Shown: positions 16,854-26,654, counted from the stretch's first letter. The stretch: DNA of 63,728 nucleotides from RI-92 sp037384645 (GCA_037384645.1 JARRNT010000014.1:1-63728); one strand, 5' to 3'. The notes: generated by a model not told the origin, from the sequence alone. A program made the numbers and translations.

Positions 16854-18811
16854 CAGAATATCCCAATCTTAATGCCGCGCTGCTGGCACAGGCAGACAGC
16901 GATAAAACAATCACCTTTGTCGAAGGCAAACAGGATCAGCGCCGTTTCAGCTACGGACAATTATCAGATCGTGCCAGCATGCTGTTGTACGATTTTCAGG
17001 AAGCCGGACTTCGGCCGGGCGACCAGCTGATCATCCTGCACAAGGATAATCAGACCTTTGTTGAGGGATTCTGGGCCTGTATATATGGCGGTATCGTACC
17101 GGTGCCGATAGCAGTGGGGATTAGCGATGAACACCGTGCCAAGCTGTTCCGGGTCTTTACCAAGCTGGAACGTCCGCATTTATACACAACCCAGGAAAAT
17201 CTGGATCGCCTGAATCATTTTGCCGAAGACTACAGTCTGCATGAATCAATGCAGACCATTCGCAGCAAAACGATTTTGTCGAACCTGATGGAGGACCACG
17301 AACATCGTGGCACGCATCATAGCCCAGAAGCGGATGACACCTGCTTTATCCAGTTTTCTTCCGGATCCACCAGCGAACCCAAGGGCGTGGTGCTGACGCA
17401 TCACAACGTACTGGTCAATCTCAATGCGATTGCGCAGGGTGCGGGTTATACCCCGGATGACATCAGCCTGAGCTGGATGCCGCTGACCCATGATATGGGA
17501 CTGCTCGGGTTTCACCTGAACATGATTGCCGTCGGTATGAGCCAGTGCCTGATGCCCACTGACCTGTTCAGTCGTCGCCCCCTGTTGTGGATGGAAAAGG
17601 TCAGTGAGTTGAAGGCCACGGTGACCTGTTCCCCGAATTTTGGCTATAAGCACTTTCTCAAGGCCCTGGGCAGCAAGACCCTGGATAGCGTGGACCTGTC
17701 GCACGTCCGCGTGATTTACAATGGCGCCGAGCCGATCTCCATTGATCTGTGTCGCCAGTTTCTCGCTGCACTGGTGCCTTACCGGTTACCGGAGAGCAGT
17801 ATGTTTACCGTGTATGGTCTGGCCGAGGCGACCCTGGCGGTGGCATTCCCGGCACAGGGTGTACCCTTTCGTGCCATCTATCTTGACCGCCATGCTATGC
17901 GCCTCGGCGATGTCATCAAGGAAGTATCCGACTCGCACCCGGACGCCGTGGGGTTTGCGATCGAGGGCAAGCCGGTACAGGACATGCAAATCAAGATTAC
18001 GAATGAAAACAACCAGTCCCTGCCACCAAACCATATTGGACTGGTACAGATTAAGGGGCCGAGCGTGACGGCCGGTTATTACCTGGATGACGATGCCAAC
18101 CGCGAGTCCCTGACTGGTGACGGCTGGCTTAACACCGGTGACCTGGGACTACTCAGTAACGAAGGCGAACTAATCATTACCGGTCGTGAAAAGGATATTA
18201 TCTTCTCCAATGGTATGAATTATTATCCGCATGATATCGAGACAGTCGCACTGCAGTTACAGGAACTGGAGCTGGGCAAGGTGGTGGCCTATGGATTGCG
18301 CCAGCCCAATGCCGAATCTGACGAGTTATTGATCTTCATTTTGTTTCGGGCGGATATTAATGACTTTGTCGGGATTGCGCGCGATGTGATGCGGCATATC
18401 AATGAACAAACCGGGCTGGAAGTCGCGCAGGTCATTCCCGTCAACCGAATACCTAAAACCACCAGCGGCAAGTTGCAACGCCGCCTACTCGGTGATGCGT
18501 ATCTCGAGGGCGATTTCGCGGAGGTCATTGCCCAGATTCGTTCACAACTCGATGCTGCACATGTGCAGGACCTTGGTGATCTCACTGCAACCGAACATCG
18601 CATCAAAACGATATTTAATGAAGCGATCAAGGATAAGCCGCTGACCGTGCAGGACAATATTTTTGAATCCGGCATCAGCTCTCTGACCCTTACCGAGATC
18701 CATCAGCAAATCGACGAAGTCTGGCCCGGCGTGGTGGATGTGACTGACATGTTTGATTATCAGACCATCGCCGAACTGGCGGCGTTTGTGGATGGTAAAC
18801 TGGCGGGTTGA
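16850..18811 (+). CDS. Fatty acyl-AMP ligase fused to an acyl carrier protein domain
   Basis: The 653-residue protein activates an acyl chain as acyl-AMP and can load it on its own carrier domain. Adenylation motifs are visible: FIQFSSGSTSEPKGVVLTH (A3), VYGLAEATLAVAF (A5), GWLNTGDLG (A7) and IPKTTSGKLQRR (A10 Lys). The carrier domain covers about the last 80 residues, with the phosphopantetheine Ser in FESGISSLTLTEI. FAAL-type enzymes usually feed lipids into polyketide, peptide or lipid-tail pathways. No other synthase gene follows, so the P450-FAAL pair is a two-gene unit of unknown product. Confidence 0.9.
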   Translation: MTEYPNLNAALLAQADSDKTITFVEGKQDQRRFSYGQLSDRASMLLYDFQEAGLRPGDQLIILHKDNQTFVEGFWACIYGGIVPVPIAVGISDEHRAKLFRVFTKLERPHLYTTQENLDRLNHFAEDYSLHESMQTIRSKTILSNLMEDHEHRGTHHSPEADDTCFIQFSSGSTSEPKGVVLTHHNVLVNLNAIAQGAGYTPDDISLSWMPLTHDMGLLGFHLNMIAVGMSQCLMPTDLFSRRPLLWMEKVSELKATVTCSPNFGYKHFLKALGSKTLDSVDLSHVRVIYNGAEPISIDLCRQFLAALVPYRLPESSMFTVYGLAEATLAVAFPAQGVPFRAIYLDRHAMRLGDVIKEVSDSHPDAVGFAIEGKPVQDMQIKITNENNQSLPPNHIGLVQIKGPSVTAGYYLDDDANRESLTGDGWLNTGDLGLLSNEGELIITGREKDIIFSNGMNYYPHDIETVALQLQELELGKVVAYGLRQPNAESDELLIFILFRADINDFVGIARDVMRHINEQTGLEVAQVIPVNRIPKTTSGKLQRRLLGDAYLEGDFAEVIAQIRSQLDAAHVQDLGDLTATEHRIKTIFNEAIKDKPLTVQDNIFESGISSLTLTEIHQQIDEVWPGVVDVTDMFDYQTIAELAAFVDGKLAG

Positions 18812-18846
18812 GTTAATCGATTAAGCCTGCAATCAAGAAGCGCCGG

Positions 18847-18938
18847 CTTTATTTCCTCTGCCACCGGGAGAGGGTTAGGGGAATAAAGTCATCCGATTTC
18901 ATTTCCCCTCATCTTGTCCTTCTCCCGAAGGGGGAAGG
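18847..18938. repeat. Intergenic palindromic (REP-like) sequence
   Basis: The 188-base gap between the ligase and ATPase genes holds two inverted repeats. CTTTATT (18847) pairs with AATAAAG (18882), with an inner CTCTGCCACCGGGAGAGGG. CCTTCTCCC (18918-18926) pairs with GGGGGAAGG (18930-18938) over a GAA loop with one G-T pair. The CTCTCCC...GGGAGAGGG style is common in intergenic REP-type repeats. There is no T run, so it is not a classic terminator. Confidence 0.4.
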
Positions 18939-18999
18939 AACGCTTGCATTAAATCCGATGGAGAAATAAGTCGTCGTACTGCGCGACAAGATAATGCAT

Positions 19000-21717
19000 T
19001 CAAATTTGCTTATGGCCTCGCTGCCTTCTTCGAATCACAAACTTTTCAAATTCCACCAGCAGAAAGATCGACATCGCCACGGCCAGGACCTTGAGCCAGT
19101 CCATGGCGAGCAAGCCACGGCTGCCAAACAGGGACTGCATGAGCGGCAAATAGGTGTACAACAGTTGCAGCATGATCAGGATTGCAATGGCGTAGAGCAC
19201 ATAACGATTGCCGAATAACCCGGTCCGGTTGAAGACCGGCAGCAGCAGATAGCGGGTATTGAACAAATAAAATATTTCAAACATCACCAGGGTATTGACG
19301 GCGACGGTTTGGGAATGGGCCAGGCTGTAACCGGCAGCCTGGGTCTGCCAGAACAGGCCGAAGGTGCCGGCCAGCAACACCAGCGAGACCATCACCACCC
19401 GCCAGACCAGAAAGCCCGACAACAGCGGTTCGTTATGGGGGCGTGGCCGGCGGCGCATGATGTCGTGTTCACCCGGTTCAAACGCGAGACTCAGCGCCAG
19501 CGACACCGCGGTGACCATATTGACCCAGAGGATCTGGACCGGCGAGATGGGCAGGGCGGCGCCCAGTAATACCGCGGCAATGATGGTCAGGGCCTCGCCG
19601 CCACTGGTGGGCAGGGTATAAATGATGGCTTTTTTCAGGTTGTCGTAGACCGTGCGGCCTTCTTCCACCGCGGCGGCGATGGAGGCGAAGTTATCATCGG
19701 TCAGCACCATCTCGGCGGATTCCTTGGCGACCTCGGTACCCTTGCGGCCCATGGCGATGCCGATATCGGCGCGTTTCAGGGCCGGGGCATCATTCACGCC
19801 GTCACCGGTCATGGCCACGATGTTGCCGTTGGCCTGCAAGGCTCTGACGAGGCGCAGTTTGTGTTCTGGGCTGGTGCGGGCAAAGATATGGATGTCTGTC
19901 ACTGTTTGTCGCAGCGTGGCATCGTCCAGATGATCGATCTGGGCGCCGCTGAGCACGCCGTCGGCGTCGGTAAACCCCATCATCTCGCCTATGGTACTGG
20001 CGGTAATGGCGTGATCGCCGGTGATCATTTTGACGCTGATGCCGGCGGACAGGCAGCGTTTTATCGCCTCGATGGCATCGTCTCGCGGCGGGTCCATCAT
20101 CCCCACCAGGCCCAGCAGGGTGACCGACTGGTCGAGATCGGAAAAGGCCAGGGTGCGTTGGTCGGCGCTGACCGGTTGACTCGCGATCGCGAGCAGGCGC
20201 AGCCCGGCTTTGGCCATGTCCTGCATGCGGGCTTCCCAAAACGCCTTATCAATGGGCTCAATGTGGTCGCCGCGTTGTTGTGTGTGCGCCATGGCCAGCA
20301 GATTCTCCGGCGCGCCTTTGACAAAAATATAGCCGTGGCCCTGGTGGTCGTGATGCAGGCTGGCCATGTAGCGGTGTTGGGATTCAAACGGGATCACGTC
20401 GCTGCGGGGCAGGGATTCGGCCAGCGTCATCTTGTCCAGGCCGGCTTTGCTGGCGACGCTAATCAACGCACCTTCGGTCGGGTCTCCGTGCAGTTTCCAC
20501 TGTTCCGCGTCGAAGCTGAGGTGGGCATCGTTGCACAGCATCCCGGCACGCAGGAGCTGCGCCAGCACCGGCTCCTGCAGGGCGTCAATGGCCGCGCCGT
20601 CTTCCAGGAATTCGCCGTGAAAATCATAGCCACTGCCGGTAATCGTCAGCCGGCGTTCGGTCGTGACGATTTGCTGCACCATCATTTCATTGTGGGTGAG
20701 GGTGCCGGTCTTGTCGGTACAGATCACGCTGACCGCGCCCAGGGTTTCCACGGCCGGCAGCCGGCGAATAATGGCATTGCGCCGGGCCATGCGCTGGACC
20801 CCGATGGCCAGGGTGATGGTCATGATCGCCGGCAGTCCTTCCGGGATGGCCGCGACCGCCAGACCGACTCCGGCCAGGAACATCTCCGTGACCGGGTAAT
20901 GGTGCACCAGCACCCCGAACAGCAGGGTAAACAAGGTCAACCCGCCAATGGCGAAGGTCAACAGGTTGCCGAAGTGGGCCATTTGCTGCAATAAGGGGGT
21001 GGTCAGGCGTTCGACTTTGCCCAGCAGACGGGTGATGCGTCCGATCTCGCTCTGATCGCCGGTGGCGACCACCACGCCATAGGCCTGGCCGTAACTGACC
21101 AGGGTACCGGAGTAAGCGATACAGCGGCGATCACCAATGACCGCATCGGCCGCGACCGGCTCGCGGGTTTTCCCCACCGGCACGGATTCCCCGGTGAGCA
21201 TGGCCTCGTCGAGGCGCAGGTCCTTGACCCGAAACAGGCGCAAATCCGCCGGGACCTTGTCGCCGGACTGGAGCATGACGATATCGCCCGGGACGACTTC
21301 ATCGGCAGAAATGGTTGAGATGTGACCATCTCGACGCACCGTGGCATGTTGTGACAATAATTGCTGGATGGCCTCCAGCGCCTTTTGTGCCTTGCCTTCC
21401 TGGATGAAGCCGATCAGGGCATTGATCAGGACCACGCCGACGATGACCCCGGTGTCCAGCCAGTGCAGCAGCAAGCTGGTGACCACCGCGGAGCCGATCA
21501 AGACATAGATGAGGACATTGTGGAACTGGTGAAAAAAGCGTTGCCAGGCGCTGCGGGGTTTGACGCTCGGCAGGCGATTGGGGCCATACTGTTGCAGCCG
21601 TTCGCGGGCCTCCGCGCTGGTCAGGCCGGTGTCGCGACTCCCCAGCCGGGTCAGTGTTGCTTCCACCGGCAGGGCGTGCCACGGTGTTGCTGCTGTGTCG
21701 CCGTCAGCGGGCATCAT
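19000..21717 (-). CDS. P2-type cation-transporting ATPase
   Basis: This is an inner-membrane ATP-driven cation pump of 905 residues. The N-terminal cation-ATPase domain is followed by the actuator motif MLTGESVPVGK, the M4 motif VAAIPEGLPAIM, the phosphorylation site CTDKTGTLTHNE and the hinge TGDGVNDAPALKRADIG. The order and length fit the SERCA/PMR1 branch. The M6 motif reads NMVTAVSLALSLAFEP, whereas Ca2+ pumps have NLVTDG, so the Ca2+-coordinating Asp is replaced by Ala. The transported ion is therefore uncertain. It is divergent from gltX. Confidence 0.92.
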   Translation of the reverse strand: MMPADGDTAATPWHALPVEATLTRLGSRDTGLTSAEARERLQQYGPNRLPSVKPRSAWQRFFHQFHNVLIYVLIGSAVVTSLLLHWLDTGVIVGVVLINALIGFIQEGKAQKALEAIQQLLSQHATVRRDGHISTISADEVVPGDIVMLQSGDKVPADLRLFRVKDLRLDEAMLTGESVPVGKTREPVAADAVIGDRRCIAYSGTLVSYGQAYGVVVATGDQSEIGRITRLLGKVERLTTPLLQQMAHFGNLLTFAIGGLTLFTLLFGVLVHHYPVTEMFLAGVGLAVAAIPEGLPAIMTITLAIGVQRMARRNAIIRRLPAVETLGAVSVICTDKTGTLTHNEMMVQQIVTTERRLTITGSGYDFHGEFLEDGAAIDALQEPVLAQLLRAGMLCNDAHLSFDAEQWKLHGDPTEGALISVASKAGLDKMTLAESLPRSDVIPFESQHRYMASLHHDHQGHGYIFVKGAPENLLAMAHTQQRGDHIEPIDKAFWEARMQDMAKAGLRLLAIASQPVSADQRTLAFSDLDQSVTLLGLVGMMDPPRDDAIEAIKRCLSAGISVKMITGDHAITASTIGEMMGFTDADGVLSGAQIDHLDDATLRQTVTDIHIFARTSPEHKLRLVRALQANGNIVAMTGDGVNDAPALKRADIGIAMGRKGTEVAKESAEMVLTDDNFASIAAAVEEGRTVYDNLKKAIIYTLPTSGGEALTIIAAVLLGAALPISPVQILWVNMVTAVSLALSLAFEPGEHDIMRRRPRPHNEPLLSGFLVWRVVMVSLVLLAGTFGLFWQTQAAGYSLAHSQTVAVNTLVMFEIFYLFNTRYLLLPVFNRTGLFGNRYVLYAIAILIMLQLLYTYLPLMQSLFGSRGLLAMDWLKVLAVAMSIFLLVEFEKFVIRRRQRGHKQI

Positions 21718-21841
21718 TGTGCGTCCGTGTCTCGAGTAATACAGCTTTCACCGTTTCATTGGGTCGATGCTGTATATTTCTGATTTGAAAGATTAAAATA
21801 CCCGACCTCAATATCCGCAGTAAAGGCCAGATTAGCTCCCT

Positions 21842-23257
21842 ATGACGATACGCACGCGTTTTGCCCCCAGTCCCACCGGTTATTTGCACATTGGCGGGGC
21901 CCGCACCGCCCTGTTTTCCTGGTTATACGCCCGCAAGCACGGCGGCCAGTTCGTCCTGCGTATCGAGGATACCGACCTGGAGCGTTCCACCACAGAATCG
22001 GTCAATGCCATCCTCGAAGGCATGACCTGGCTGGGACTCGAATACGACGAAGGCCCGTTTTACCAGACCCAGCGTTTTGATCGCTACAAAGCCATCATTA
22101 GCCAGCTAATCGATGAGGGCCATGCCTATCGCTGCAATTGCAGCAAGGAGCGCATTGATGCCCTGCGTGAGGCGCAAATGGCGCGCAAGGAAAAACCCCG
22201 CTATGACGGTCACTGCCGCCATAGCGAAGTTAGCGAGGATGAGCCGCACGTGGTGCGGTTTAAAAATCCACTGGACGGACAGGTAGTCATCGACGACCTG
22301 ATTCGTGGTCGCGTCGTCATTCAGAATTCGGAACTCGATGATCTGATCATCCAGCGCAGCGACGGGTCACCGACTTACAATTTGACCGTGGTCGTGGATG
22401 ATAATGACATGCAGATTACCCACGTGATTCGCGGCGACGACCATCTAAATAATACCCCGCGACAGATTAATATCTTGCAGGCCCTGGGTGCACCTGTCCC
22501 GGTCTATGCCCATGTGCCCATGATCCTGGCCGAAGATGGCGCCAAACTGTCCAAGCGCGTGCACGGTGAGTCTGTCAGTGTGATCCAGTATCGTGAAGAT
22601 GGCTTTTTGCCGGAGGCCTTATTGAATTACCTGGTGCGACTGGGCTGGTCACATGGCGATCAGGAAGTATTTTCCGTGGATGAGATGCTGCAATTGTTCG
22701 ACATCCATGACGTCAATAACTCGGCCTCCAGTATCAATGTCAGCAAACTGTTATGGCTCAACCAGCAATACCTTAAGGACAAGCCGGCGGAGTACATTGC
22801 GCATCACCTCGGTTATCATCTCGGTAAGCTGGGCATCGACCCGAGTAACGGGCCTGATCTCGTCGAGATCGTAACAGCGCAAAGAGAACGGGCCCAGACG
22901 CTGAAAGAGCTGGCGGACATTTGCCAGTTCTTTTACAGGGATTTCAGTGAATACGACCATAAGATCGCTGGCAAACACTTTAAGCAAGAGACGGCGCCGG
23001 TGCTGCAACGACTGCAACAACAACTCACGGACATCGTCGACTGGCAACAAAGCACGATCCACGAGGTAGTGCACGGCACCGCTGAGGCACTGGGCCTGAA
23101 AATGGGCAAGGTCGCCATGCCCTTGCGCATGGCGGTGACCGGCGGCACGCCCTCACCGGGACTGGACCTGACGCTGTACCTGGTGGGCAAGACCCGCACC
23201 CTGCAACGGATCGAGCTGGCCCTGGAATACATCGAGCGCCACGCGGCGGAAAAATAA
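21842..23257 (+). CDS. gltX: Glutamate--tRNA ligase
   Basis: This class I aminoacyl-tRNA synthetase charges tRNA-Glu. The HIGH motif is APSPTGYLHIGGARTALF and the KMSKS motif is GAKLSKRVHGESV. The Cys cluster region CNCSKERID is present. The 471-residue length matches gammaproteobacterial GluRS with its C-terminal anticodon-binding helical domain. glnS follows 40 bases downstream and a tRNA-Glu gene lies about 2.2 kb further on. Confidence 0.98.
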   Translation: MTIRTRFAPSPTGYLHIGGARTALFSWLYARKHGGQFVLRIEDTDLERSTTESVNAILEGMTWLGLEYDEGPFYQTQRFDRYKAIISQLIDEGHAYRCNCSKERIDALREAQMARKEKPRYDGHCRHSEVSEDEPHVVRFKNPLDGQVVIDDLIRGRVVIQNSELDDLIIQRSDGSPTYNLTVVVDDNDMQITHVIRGDDHLNNTPRQINILQALGAPVPVYAHVPMILAEDGAKLSKRVHGESVSVIQYREDGFLPEALLNYLVRLGWSHGDQEVFSVDEMLQLFDIHDVNNSASSINVSKLLWLNQQYLKDKPAEYIAHHLGYHLGKLGIDPSNGPDLVEIVTAQRERAQTLKELADICQFFYRDFSEYDHKIAGKHFKQETAPVLQRLQQQLTDIVDWQQSTIHEVVHGTAEALGLKMGKVAMPLRMAVTGGTPSPGLDLTLYLVGKTRTLQRIELALEYIERHAAEK

Positions 23258-23296
23258 CATGGACACCGCCGGGTTACGGCGGCAACAGGAACCCAA

Positions 23297-24973
23297 ATGA
23301 CACAAGAAAGCAAAACCCCGACGAATTTTATTCGCCAGATCATCGATGCCGATCTGGCCGCGGGCAAAAACGACGGCAAGGTCGCGACCCGTTTTCCGCC
23401 GGAACCCAACGGCTACCTGCACATCGGACACGCCAAGTCGATTTGCCTCAACTTCGGCATTGCTGTGGATTATCATGGCAGCTGTAACCTGCGGTTTGAC
23501 GATACCAACCCGCATAAGGAAAACCTGGAGTTCGTCGAGGCTATCAAGCGCGACGTGGAGTGGCTGGGATTCAAGTGGTCGGCGCTGTATTACGCCTCGG
23601 ATTATTTCGACAAGCTCTACCAGTTTGCGATCGATCTGATCAAACAGGGCAAGGCCTACGTGGATGACCTCAATGCCGAGGAGATCCGCCAGTATCGCGG
23701 CACCCTGACCGAGCCGGGTAAAAACAGCCCGTACCGGGATCGCAGCGTGGCGGAAAACCTCGACCTGTTCCAGCGCATGCAGGCCGGAGAGTTCGAAGAC
23801 GGCAGCCGGGTCCTGCGCGCCAAGATCGACATGGCTTCTCCCAATATCAATCTGCGTGACCCGACGATTTATCGCATTCGCCGTGGCGTAGTGCATCATC
23901 AGACCGGCAGTGAGTGGGCCATCTATCCCATGTACGATTACACCCACTGTCTCTCCGATGCGCTGGAAGGGATCACCCATTCCCTGTGCACGCTGGAGTT
24001 CGAGGACCACCGTCCCCTGTATAACTGGTTCCTGGACCAGCTGGACGTGCCATGCCACCCACAACAGATCGAGTTTTCCCGCCTGAACCTCGAATACACC
24101 GTCATGAGCAAACGCAAGTTGACCGAGTTGGTGAGCGAGGGCCACGTCGACGGCTGGGACGACCCACGCATGCCGACCATTGCCGGTCTGCGCCGGCGCG
24201 GTTACACCCCGGCCTCGTTGCGCGAGTTCACGCGCCGCATCGGTGTGACCAAAGCCGATAACACGGTGGAGATGGCGGTGCTGGAGGACTGTATCCGCGA
24301 GGACCTCAATGACAACGCCCCGCGGCGCATGGCCGTGCTCAACCCGCTCAAGCTGGTGTTGAGCAATTACCCGGAAAACCAGAGCGAACAATTACGCGCG
24401 CCGCAGCATCCGCAAAAGCCGGAACTGGGTGAACGCGAACTGCCGTTCAGCCATGAGCTGTACATCGATCAAAACGATTTCATGGAAACCCCGCCCAAGG
24501 GTTTCAAGCGCCTGGTCCCCGGTGGGGAAGTGCGCCTGCGCAACGCCTACGTGATTCGCTGCGACGAGGTGATCAAGGACGGCCACGGTAACGTGATCGA
24601 ACTGCGATGCAGCTACGACCCGGACACCCTGGGCAAGAGCCCGGAAGGGCGCAAGGTCAAGGGCGTCATTCACTGGGTCGAGGCCAAACACGCCATCGCG
24701 GCGGAAGTGCGCCTGTACGACCGCCTGTTCAGCCAGGCCAATCCCGACAAGAGCACCGATTACCGCGAGGTCCTGAATCCCGAGTCCCTGCACAGCCTGA
24801 GCCAGTGCTATCTGGAGCCGTCCCTGGCCGGCGCCCGCCCCGGCGAGCAGTTCCAGTTCGAGCGCGAAGGCTATTTTTGCCTGGACGAAATGCACGTCCA
24901 CGGGCAAAAACCGGTGTACAATCGCACCGTGACCCTGCGCGATACCTGGGGACGGCAGCAGCAAAAGGGATAA
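23297..24973 (+). CDS. glnS: Glutamine--tRNA ligase
   Basis: This class I synthetase charges tRNA-Gln directly. The HIGH motif is PPEPNGYLHIGHAKSICLNFG and the KMSKS equivalent is YTVMSKRKL. The C-terminal beta-barrel anticodon-binding domain is complete, ending near YNRTVTLRDTWG. The 558-residue length matches E. coli GlnS. Direct charging means the indirect Glu-tRNA(Gln) route is not needed. It is tandem with its paralogue gltX and likely shares its transcript. Confidence 0.98.
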   Translation: MTQESKTPTNFIRQIIDADLAAGKNDGKVATRFPPEPNGYLHIGHAKSICLNFGIAVDYHGSCNLRFDDTNPHKENLEFVEAIKRDVEWLGFKWSALYYASDYFDKLYQFAIDLIKQGKAYVDDLNAEEIRQYRGTLTEPGKNSPYRDRSVAENLDLFQRMQAGEFEDGSRVLRAKIDMASPNINLRDPTIYRIRRGVVHHQTGSEWAIYPMYDYTHCLSDALEGITHSLCTLEFEDHRPLYNWFLDQLDVPCHPQQIEFSRLNLEYTVMSKRKLTELVSEGHVDGWDDPRMPTIAGLRRRGYTPASLREFTRRIGVTKADNTVEMAVLEDCIREDLNDNAPRRMAVLNPLKLVLSNYPENQSEQLRAPQHPQKPELGERELPFSHELYIDQNDFMETPPKGFKRLVPGGEVRLRNAYVIRCDEVIKDGHGNVIELRCSYDPDTLGKSPEGRKVKGVIHWVEAKHAIAAEVRLYDRLFSQANPDKSTDYREVLNPESLHSLSQCYLEPSLAGARPGEQFQFEREGYFCLDEMHVHGQKPVYNRTVTLRDTWGRQQQKG

Positions 24974-25027
24974 TTTCTAACCGTTTGATTTTTAGTTAAA
25001 AAATCAGGTAATGGTGGCAGGAAGTTA

Positions 25028-25056
25028 TTGACATCCCGCAGCGACTTGAGTAGAGT
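25028..25056 (+). promoter_or_regulatory. Sigma-70 promoter of the tRNA-Ala gene
   Basis: A consensus -35 box TTGACA (25028-25033) is separated by 17 bases from a -10 box TAGAGT (25051-25056). The following GCGCGC is a GC-rich discriminator, typical of stable-RNA promoters under stringent control. The mature tRNA starts 16 bases after the -10 box. Confidence 0.8.
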
Positions 25057-25071
25057 GCGCGCTTCGTTTTT

Positions 25072-25147
<76 letters not shown>

Positions 25148-25187
25148 AAGTTCTGCGGGGCAGAACATTGAGTGCCCCGGAGGCAAC

Positions 25188-25388
25188 ATGCACCAGGCTG
25201 GACGATTTGCAATATATATTGGAATTGGCCTGATTGCAGTTGGACTGATAGTCGGATTTACGTTCATGTTTATGGGTAACGACGATCAGGCAAAGTTTCT
25301 TATCGGCCTGGTGCCGATAGGTTTTGTCCTGCTACTGGCGGGTATGGTCACCACCTTACTGGGACCATCGCCGCGGGACAAAAAATAG
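25188..25388 (+). CDS. Small two-helix membrane protein, function unknown
   Basis: The 66-residue protein has two predicted membrane helices (about residues 9-31 and 37-60) with a short acidic turn (GNDDQ) between them and a charged C-terminal tail (SPRDKK). A good ribosome site, CGGAGGC, lies five bases before the ATG. It sits between the tRNA-Ala and tRNA-Glu genes and may be part of the same primary transcript. I do not recognise the family. Confidence 0.65.
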   Translation: MHQAGRFAIYIGIGLIAVGLIVGFTFMFMGNDDQAKFLIGLVPIGFVLLLAGMVTTLLGPSPRDKK

Positions 25389-25419
25389 AGTTAGTTAGAC
25401 CTAGGCTACGTTTCAAAAC

Positions 25420-25495
25420 GTCCCCATCGTCTAGAGGCCTAGGACACCGCCCTTTCACGGCGGCGACAGGGGTTCGACTCCCCTTGGGGACGCCA
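25420..25495 (+). tRNA. tRNA-Glu (anticodon TTC)
   Basis: The acceptor stem is GTCCCCA / TGGGGAC, the anticodon arm is CCGCC-CTTTCAC-GGCGG giving anticodon TTC, and the T arm is AGGGG-TTCGACT-CCCCT. Discriminator G and CCA are encoded. The 3' part of this tRNA, from the anticodon arm on, reappears in degenerate form at 29203-29253, so it appears to have served as an attachment site for an island that now follows it. Confidence 0.97.
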
Positions 25496-26654
25496 CTTTA
25501 TTCCCACAACCGACGGCGATCCGATAATGGATCGCGCAGTCGAGTGTGTCGGGGTCTAAGTTGATGCGATCAACTAGCCCCATCAGGCTGTCTTTCAGCG
25601 CCTCTCTGCCCATTTTCTTGATGTTTTGGGTGGTATCTTTGAGGATTCGCGAGACCTCAGCTTCCGTGATAGAAGCCAGTGAGGTGGACGAATTGGTCTC
25701 GGCTTCCTGTCGGCTAATCTCCTCCAAAACCGACTTACGGCGCGCTTCTATCTCTTCCACTTTTCTTAGCGCCGGTGCGGGATCAGACATCTGAAGCGCG
25801 ATATCCATTGCCCGGGAAATTTGTGTACTCAGGTTGTCCGCCTCGACTCGCAAGGGTTGAGCCCGGTCACTTTGGGCGTCGTTAGTTTGCTTCCTGGCCT
25901 CTTCCATGAGACGTTTCACGAACGCCGTCGAATTTAAATCCTGTACGAGTTGGTTAACCACTGCATTTTCAAGACTGATGAGGTCGACGCGACGATGTTT
26001 ACCACCTTTTGACGGTTTAGTGCGATAAAACCGACGGCTATCACCGTACCAGGAATCATTAGCTGGGGTTTTGAGTACGCCCGTCAGTAGGTAAGTCGCA
26101 GGGGTGCGTCTCGCCTTGGCCATGGGGCTATCTTCAAGCTGCGCAAGCAGAGTTTCTGCCTCTTCAGTCGTAATCAGTGCATCATGCGTATCATGATTGA
26201 TAACCCACTCACTTCGGGGGCGTCGTTTGGTTTTACCCTTATACCCACCTTTCTTCGTATGTTGCAGGATACCGCCACGGTGAAATTCATTGCGCACGTT
26301 CCAGACAGTATGACCCGCGTAAGTTAAGGCATTCCACTCGATACCGATGAGTGTGGTATCCACAAGTGTCAGACCTGATTCTGATTTCGCGTATGCTCGG
26401 GAATGACCGGCAGCGCGCAGCTTGAGATAACGCGCGACCTGGTGAGCTTGTTCTGTGGGCACAAGCTGTGATTTTGTGACGGGTTGACCGTCGCGTATCG
26501 CGCCTGTTTCTAATCTGTTGAGGCGATAACCGATGGGTGCTCTGCTACCCCGCACGGTAGCCGCAACGTGAAGCGCATTTTCGTGTTGCTTGTGCTGGTA
26601 TATGTTTGTCTGCTGGATTTGCGTGTCTGGCTGGAAGCTGGAATGACAACGCAT
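25455..26654 (-). pseudogene. Serine recombinase remnant lacking its catalytic domain
   Basis: The readable part, about 25500-26560, matches the middle and C-terminal regions of large serine recombinases: a Recombinase-type domain starting at RAPIGYRLNRL, a zinc-ribbon-like part (TYLLTGVLKTP), and a long coiled-coil with EEIEARRKSVLEEISRQEAE. The N-terminal resolvase domain with the nucleophile Ser is gone; the first 30 or so codons are unrelated sequence that overlaps the opposing membrane-protein gene. The C-terminus reads antisense through tRNA-Glu and finds its stop there (25455). It cannot be an active recombinase. It is best seen as the left-end relic of an integrated element. Confidence 0.8.

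Noticed and set aside
18812..18999. CRISPR or phage-type repeat in the gap after the acyl-AMP ligase gene
   Set aside because: Only two unlike palindromes are present; there are no regular repeats with spacers here or elsewhere in the window.
19861..20994. 377-codon plus-strand ORF opposite the P-type ATPase gene
   Set aside because: Antisense shadow of a GC-rich gene with all ATPase motifs; no start signal and no known family.
23153..24391. 412-codon minus-strand ORF opposite glnS
   Set aside because: Antisense shadow; glnS is complete and certain on the plus strand.
24986..25006. TGATTTTT-AGTT-AAAAAATCA hairpin after glnS as a terminator
   Set aside because: The stem is nearly all A-T and no T run follows the 3' arm, so it does not fit an intrinsic terminator.
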